A stretch of 64,000 nt of DNA from CAWCCP01 sp963701245 (GTDB taxonomy: Bacteria; Patescibacteriota; Saccharimonadia; Saccharimonadales; UBA4665): NCBI GenBank assembly GCA_963701245.1, contig OY969576.1, positions 434,001 to 498,000 of the forward strand. The letters run 5' to 3'. Positions 61,004 through 64,000 of the stretch are shown piece by piece. Position 1 is the first letter of the stretch; the number at the start of each line of letters is the position of its first letter. The position numbers and the translations under genes are program-made. The notes beneath the pieces were generated by a model. It was not told where the DNA came from and made no database searches. It saw nothing but the letters and a program-made list of their open reading frames with translations.

Positions 61004-61696
61004 ATGACTGATGCGAGTGCAATAAATGATTTCCACGTGTTCCTTGGCAGATTCCCTACCAGGGATTTTAAAAAAGGCGAAATTATTATTTTTCAGGGGG
61101 AAGTTCCGAGGAGCGGGTACGTAGTAAAAACAGGCGTCGTGAAGGCTTATAACCTAAGCGTAGGTGGGGATGAAAAACCAGTCGCTTTTTATACGGTCGA
61201 TTCTATTTTTCCAGGTCCGTGGGCTTATAACAAGATCTCGAGTGCGATCTATTATTACGAAGCTTTTACTCCGAATGTAAGTTTGGCTGCCGTAAATCGC
61301 GAAGATTTCGTCAGTTTTATTAAAAGTAAACCCGATCTTATGTTTATGGAGCTAGAACGTTACCTGATGGACCAGTTAGGGACGTCGATGCGCTTAAATG
61401 CACTTCAACACTCAAGGGCAAGCGATAAGCTACTCTACACACTACATTACCTAGCTTTAAACCATGGTAAAGTTGTCGGACCGCAAAAAATTGAAATTGT
61501 TTTGGATCTAACACATCAAGATTTTGCGAACTTGACCGGCTTAACGCGAGAGACTGCCGCCACAGAATTAAATAAATTGAAGCGTCGTGGTGTCATCAAT
61601 TACGGCAAACAAATGCCGTATCGTCTGGATATAGCTCGGTTGATGAATCTAATGAATGACCAATATATTGCCGACTTACAAGTTAAACTAAGATAA
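61004..61696 (+). CDS. Crp/Fnr-family transcription regulator
   Basis: A 230-residue protein. The cyclic-nucleotide-like beta-roll (~10-130) has FKKGEIIIFQGEVPRSGYVV and VVKAYNLSVGGDEKP, without the RS pair that binds cAMP phosphate and without Fe-S Cys residues, so the effector is unknown. The dimer helix follows, then a C-terminal winged helix: LTHQDFANLTGLTRETAATE with recognition helix, and KLKRRGVINYG. A TAAAAT box lies 10 nt before the ATG. It may act at the TGTGA-N6-TCACA palindrome at 15831; this is inference. Confidence 0.85.
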   Translation: MTDASAINDFHVFLGRFPTRDFKKGEIIIFQGEVPRSGYVVKTGVVKAYNLSVGGDEKPVAFYTVDSIFPGPWAYNKISSAIYYYEAFTPNVSLAAVNREDFVSFIKSKPDLMFMELERYLMDQLGTSMRLNALQHSRASDKLLYTLHYLALNHGKVVGPQKIEIVLDLTHQDFANLTGLTRETAATELNKLKRRGVINYGKQMPYRLDIARLMNLMNDQYIADLQVKLR

Positions 61697-61710
61697 AAAC
61701 CCGTGCTCTG

Positions 61711-62109
61711 CTAGTTATGAATTAGCTCAGTTCGAGCTGATTCTCCGTCTAATGCTTCGGTAATGACACGTGACAAATTATGCGGCGCTGTCCAACTTTT
61801 GATAATGCAGCGATGCGCACCTAATTTATAAGCTTCGGCTACTTCAGGAGAATTTTCCATATTAGTGAATATTAGAATCTTCACGTTGTTATGTTTGGCA
61901 TGGTGTTTGTAATGGTGCAAAAACTCTAAACCTCCCATTACAGGCATCAGTAAATCAAGAAGTATTAGATCTGGTTCGAACGTTTTGGACTTATTTAACG
62001 CTTGCTTACCATCAAATGCTGCAACTACTTTATGCCCTTCATTTTTTAGTATCACACAGTATGCGTTATTAAGATCTCGGTCATCCTCGACTATTAATAT
62101 ATTTGCCAT
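61711..62109 (-). CDS. single-domain response regulator
   Basis: A 132-residue receiver: ILIVEDDRDLNNAYCVIL, Asp in LILLDLLMPVMGGLEF, Thr in ILIFTNMENS, and Lys in HRCIIKSWTAP. The loop residues after the Lys lack the usual Pro. No output domain. It lies downstream of the PAS kinase on the same strand, its likely partner, 137 nt apart. Convergent with the Crp-like gene. Confidence 0.9.
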   Translation of the reverse strand: MANILIVEDDRDLNNAYCVILKNEGHKVVAAFDGKQALNKSKTFEPDLILLDLLMPVMGGLEFLHHYKHHAKHNNVKILIFTNMENSPEVAEAYKLGAHRCIIKSWTAPHNLSRVITEALDGESARTELIHN

Positions 62110-62246
62110 GACCCTACTATGCCCCCCGACCCTTTTTAATAATCTAATTAATAGCAGCCTTTTGCTACAAAAAGTATCGAATTTCTTACAATTTTTTGCA
62201 TATTATGGCTGTGATTCCACATTCATAATTGTTACTGCTTATTTCA

Positions 62247-63371
62247 TTATGCCATATGTTTCACTCTAGGTAACGTAAAATGAAAACTCGTGCCTACACC
62301 TTCATGACTAGTGAACCATATTCTACCGCCTAGTTGATCTAACAATCCTTTTACTAAATACAAACCCAAACCAGTCCCCGTAGTCTCCCGTTTAACTATG
62401 TTGTGGGCTCTAAAAAATTTGCTAAAAATTTGTTCTTGAGCGTATTTTGGTATCCCCCAGCCGGTGTCGCTGACAGTAACTAATATATTTGTATTTCTAG
62501 GTCGTATCAAAACCTGAACGGAGCCATCTGCCGGTGTGTATTTAATTGAATTTGACACGAGATTTGTAAGTATTTCTTTAACCATCAAAGCGTCTGTTTT
62601 AATGGTCGTACTCCCTTTGCCCTTACATTGCATAGATAGTTTTATGGAGCTATTGTCAGCCATTATCAGCAGTTCTTTAAGTACTTCTTCAGCTAATTTA
62701 TCAATTGCAACCATCTTCGGTGAAACTGCGATCGTACCACTTTCAATACGTGTAATGTTGAGGAGTGTACTTATTAATTCATTCATACGGTTTGTAGCAG
62801 AAATGATCGTACGCAATGACTTTTTTTGTGACGGTGTTACCTCACCCATATACCCATCTACGAGCATGTGCGAGTAGGTTTTTATGGCCGAAAGCGGAGT
62901 TCTAAGTTGATGTGATGCTAATGAAATAAATTCACTTTTCATGCGATCAATTTCTTCTTCGAGTGTGATATCACGAAAAACTTCAATCGCTCCGAGTGGC
63001 TTATCGTCAAGTAGTATAGGTGAGATTGTGACAGAAACTGGTATTAGTTGACCGTTTTTACGTCGGTAGAACATTTTCTCGGAAATTGATTGACCTGTTA
63101 AAAACGCCTTAGTAATAGGTCTGTCTATTAAATTAATGGGAGTATTCTTGGAGTCAACTGCCACAATACGTTTAGGGAACCATTCACCTACTAATTCCGA
63201 CTCTTTGAAACCTAAAATTCTCAGCGCACCTGGATTTACCCTGGTAATTTTTCCAAATTCATCAGTGGATATGGCGCCGTCACCGATACTCATAAAGATC
63301 GCCTCAGCTTCAGCGCGCTGTTCAATTGGTGATCGATCAACTTTATTAGTAACAGTAATTACATCGGCCAT
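62247..63371 (-). CDS. PAS-domain sensor histidine kinase
   Basis: A 374-residue soluble kinase. A PAS domain (~22-135: SIGDGAISTDEFGKITRVNP, GYKES-like loop as GFKESELVGEW, and a PAC end with GAIEVFRDITLEEEI), then LASHQLRTPLSAIKTYSHML (H box), NLVSNSIKYTPADGSV (N box), VSDTGWGIPKYAQEQIFSKF and GTGLGLYLVKGLLDQLGG. No TM helix, so it senses an internal signal such as redox, a ligand or light. Upstream are two same-strand genes (92-residue soluble, and a membrane protein) that may belong to the same signalling operon. Confidence 0.92.
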   Translation of the reverse strand: MADVITVTNKVDRSPIEQRAEAEAIFMSIGDGAISTDEFGKITRVNPGALRILGFKESELVGEWFPKRIVAVDSKNTPINLIDRPITKAFLTGQSISEKMFYRRKNGQLIPVSVTISPILLDDKPLGAIEVFRDITLEEEIDRMKSEFISLASHQLRTPLSAIKTYSHMLVDGYMGEVTPSQKKSLRTIISATNRMNELISTLLNITRIESGTIAVSPKMVAIDKLAEEVLKELLIMADNSSIKLSMQCKGKGSTTIKTDALMVKEILTNLVSNSIKYTPADGSVQVLIRPRNTNILVTVSDTGWGIPKYAQEQIFSKFFRAHNIVKRETTGTGLGLYLVKGLLDQLGGRIWFTSHEGVGTSFHFTLPRVKHMA

Positions 63372-63374
63372 ATG

Positions 63375-63653
63375 CTATGTCTTGTGGTTGTTTCCTTTTT
63401 TTGACTGTACCGCAAGGCGTTGTAATTGCGCTGCGTACTCTTCTATAATCTCACTATCATCGGTTAGCAATGAGACAGTAACTCTGATCCAGTCGATCAA
63501 TTTTAGTAGGTCCGCTTGGGATAACTTTTCTGGCGGCTTATGTAGGTGATTTTGAACTTGTCTCGCAATAAAACGATCTGCGGCTGGTCCTAGATAGACA
63601 TTAGTAATTCGAACAACCTTATCGTATAGCGGTTGTTCACCCCTGTTTGGCAT
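63375..63653 (-). CDS. small helical protein beside PAS kinase
   Basis: A 92-residue, mainly helical and charged protein (YDKVVRITNVYLGPAADRFI, then LSQADLLKLIDWIRVTVSLL, and a final coil). It starts 4 nt after the membrane gene stop and ends 3 nt before the kinase start, so it is co-transcribed. It could be an adaptor or a phosphotransfer-like helical bundle, but no phosphorylatable His motif is evident. Confidence 0.7.
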   Translation of the reverse strand: MPNRGEQPLYDKVVRITNVYLGPAADRFIARQVQNHLHKPPEKLSQADLLKLIDWIRVTVSLLTDDSEIIEEYAAQLQRLAVQSKKGNNHKT

Positions 63654-63657
63654 AATT

Positions 63658-64000
63658 TTAAATATCCTCTATTTTTTTAAGACGACCCGCACCGACACTG
63701 ATCAGGATGAATCCTAGAACAATGACAAAATAAAGAATGTAGGTGGCGACAAGCAAAGAATTTAAAGACATGTGACCACTTCTAGGAATAATGGAATGTA
63801 TATACTGCACGCCAATTGAATCGACGATAACTAGTACAACCCCTGCAGAGACGAGCTGAATTGCCCGTCTATATATAACGCCTTTGACTTGTTTTGCAAA
63901 AATACTGTACTCATAGGCAGCTAGCAACCCAATTAACCAAGTATAAAGATATGGAATCGTAATGGTGATAATAATAAGCCAAACAGGCAAATAGTAAGGA
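63658..64000 (-). CDS. membrane protein of the kinase cluster (5' end outside window)
   Basis: The frame is open to the window edge, so the true start lies beyond 64000; the TTG at 63990 is only an internal possibility. The visible 114 residues contain three to four TM helices (IIITITIPYLYTWLIGLLAA, then LVSAGVVLVIVDSIGVQYIH, then a long hydrophobic helix) and end in GRLKKIEDI. It is probably the sensing membrane component of the PAS-kinase operon, but no domain is recognised. Confidence 0.65.
   Translation of the reverse strand, partial: PYYLPVWLIIITITIPYLYTWLIGLLAAYEYSIFAKQVKGVIYRRAIQLVSAGVVLVIVDSIGVQYIHSIIPRSGHMSLNSLLVATYILYFVIVLGFILISVGAGRLKKIEDI

Noticed and set aside
62110..62246. Intergenic region between the PAS kinase and its receiver as a small-gene site.
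   Set aside because: Only short, low-complexity frames; nothing supported beyond the receiver's upstream region.
1..64000. Use of UGA as a glycine codon, as in some CPR lineages.
   Set aside because: Many complete genes end in TGA at the expected family length (for example cyo and GT genes), so UGA is a stop.
1..64000. tRNA, rRNA or CRISPR arrays.
   Set aside because: No T-loop GGTTCGANTCC-type segment with a matching acceptor stem, no rRNA-like tract and no regular repeat-spacer series was seen by eye. A covariance scan was not possible.

Overview
The window reads as a chromosome segment of a Patescibacteria/CPR bacterium, most likely a free-living or environmental member of Candidatus Saccharibacteria. 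This is inferred from gene content, not from a marker gene. UGA is used as a normal stop, which argues against Gracilibacteria and Absconditabacteria. Genes are short and tightly packed. Many genes have a -10 box only 6-8 nt before the start codon, so their transcripts are probably leaderless. A second group (secreted, membrane and some metabolic genes) has strong GGGAGGG-type ribosome binding sites. No rRNA, tRNA or CRISPR array was seen.

Region 1 (1-17.4 kb) is accessory-looking. It holds a DUF7718/DUF5647-like small pair, a FAD oxidoreductase, two replication-relaxation (winged-helix) paralogues, a frameshifted IS1595-type transposase, several large proteins of no recognised family, an FHA protein, and a divergent member of the Pup ligase/deamidase (PafA/Dop) family. 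An AT-rich intergenic with a duplicated 38-bp unit and a perfect 28-bp palindrome lies before one replication-relaxation gene. A TasA/camelysin-like secreted protein and an ER/archaeal-type signal peptidase form an operon behind a CRP-like palindrome. A protein with two LuxR-like helix-turn-helix units lies next to it.

Region 2 (17.6-29 kb) holds small metabolic and membrane genes: phosphoglycerate mutase, a putative glycoside hydrolase lipoprotein, a KAS III-fold protein without the catalytic cysteine, a lone receiver domain, a cupin-peptidase S51 fusion, a COG4705/DUF347 membrane protein with a structured leader, and a GlcD/D-lactate-dehydrogenase-type flavoprotein. A small secreted protein here shares its Asn/Ser/Thr-rich repeat with the tail of the signal peptidase.

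Region 3 (29-46.2 kb) is a surface-glycan locus. It starts at a good promoter (TTGTAA-N17-TATAAT) and runs through GT2 and GT4 glycosyltransferases, a polysaccharide deacetylase-GT4 fusion, a tandem GT4-GT4 protein, a large polytopic protein, flippases, a TupA-like ATP-grasp protein and UDP-glucose dehydrogenase. A recent IS481 insertion with a 15-bp target duplication sits at the end of one flippase gene. A secreted glycoside-hydrolase-like protein ends the block.

Region 4 (46.2-64 kb) holds glutamine synthetase, a complete cyoABCDE quinol oxidase operon, and a six-gene minus-strand operon: MacB-like ABC exporter, DUF5666 protein, UPF0104-type membrane protein and an OmpR/kinase pair. It continues with an LCP ligase, a Crp/Fnr regulator, and a PAS-kinase/receiver signalling cluster. 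The D-lactate-type flavoprotein and the bo3-type oxidase could form a minimal aerobic respiratory chain. The LCP protein could attach the glycan made by region 3 to the wall. Four genes carry single-base frameshifts at or beside short homopolymers, which means either sequencing error or real decay.
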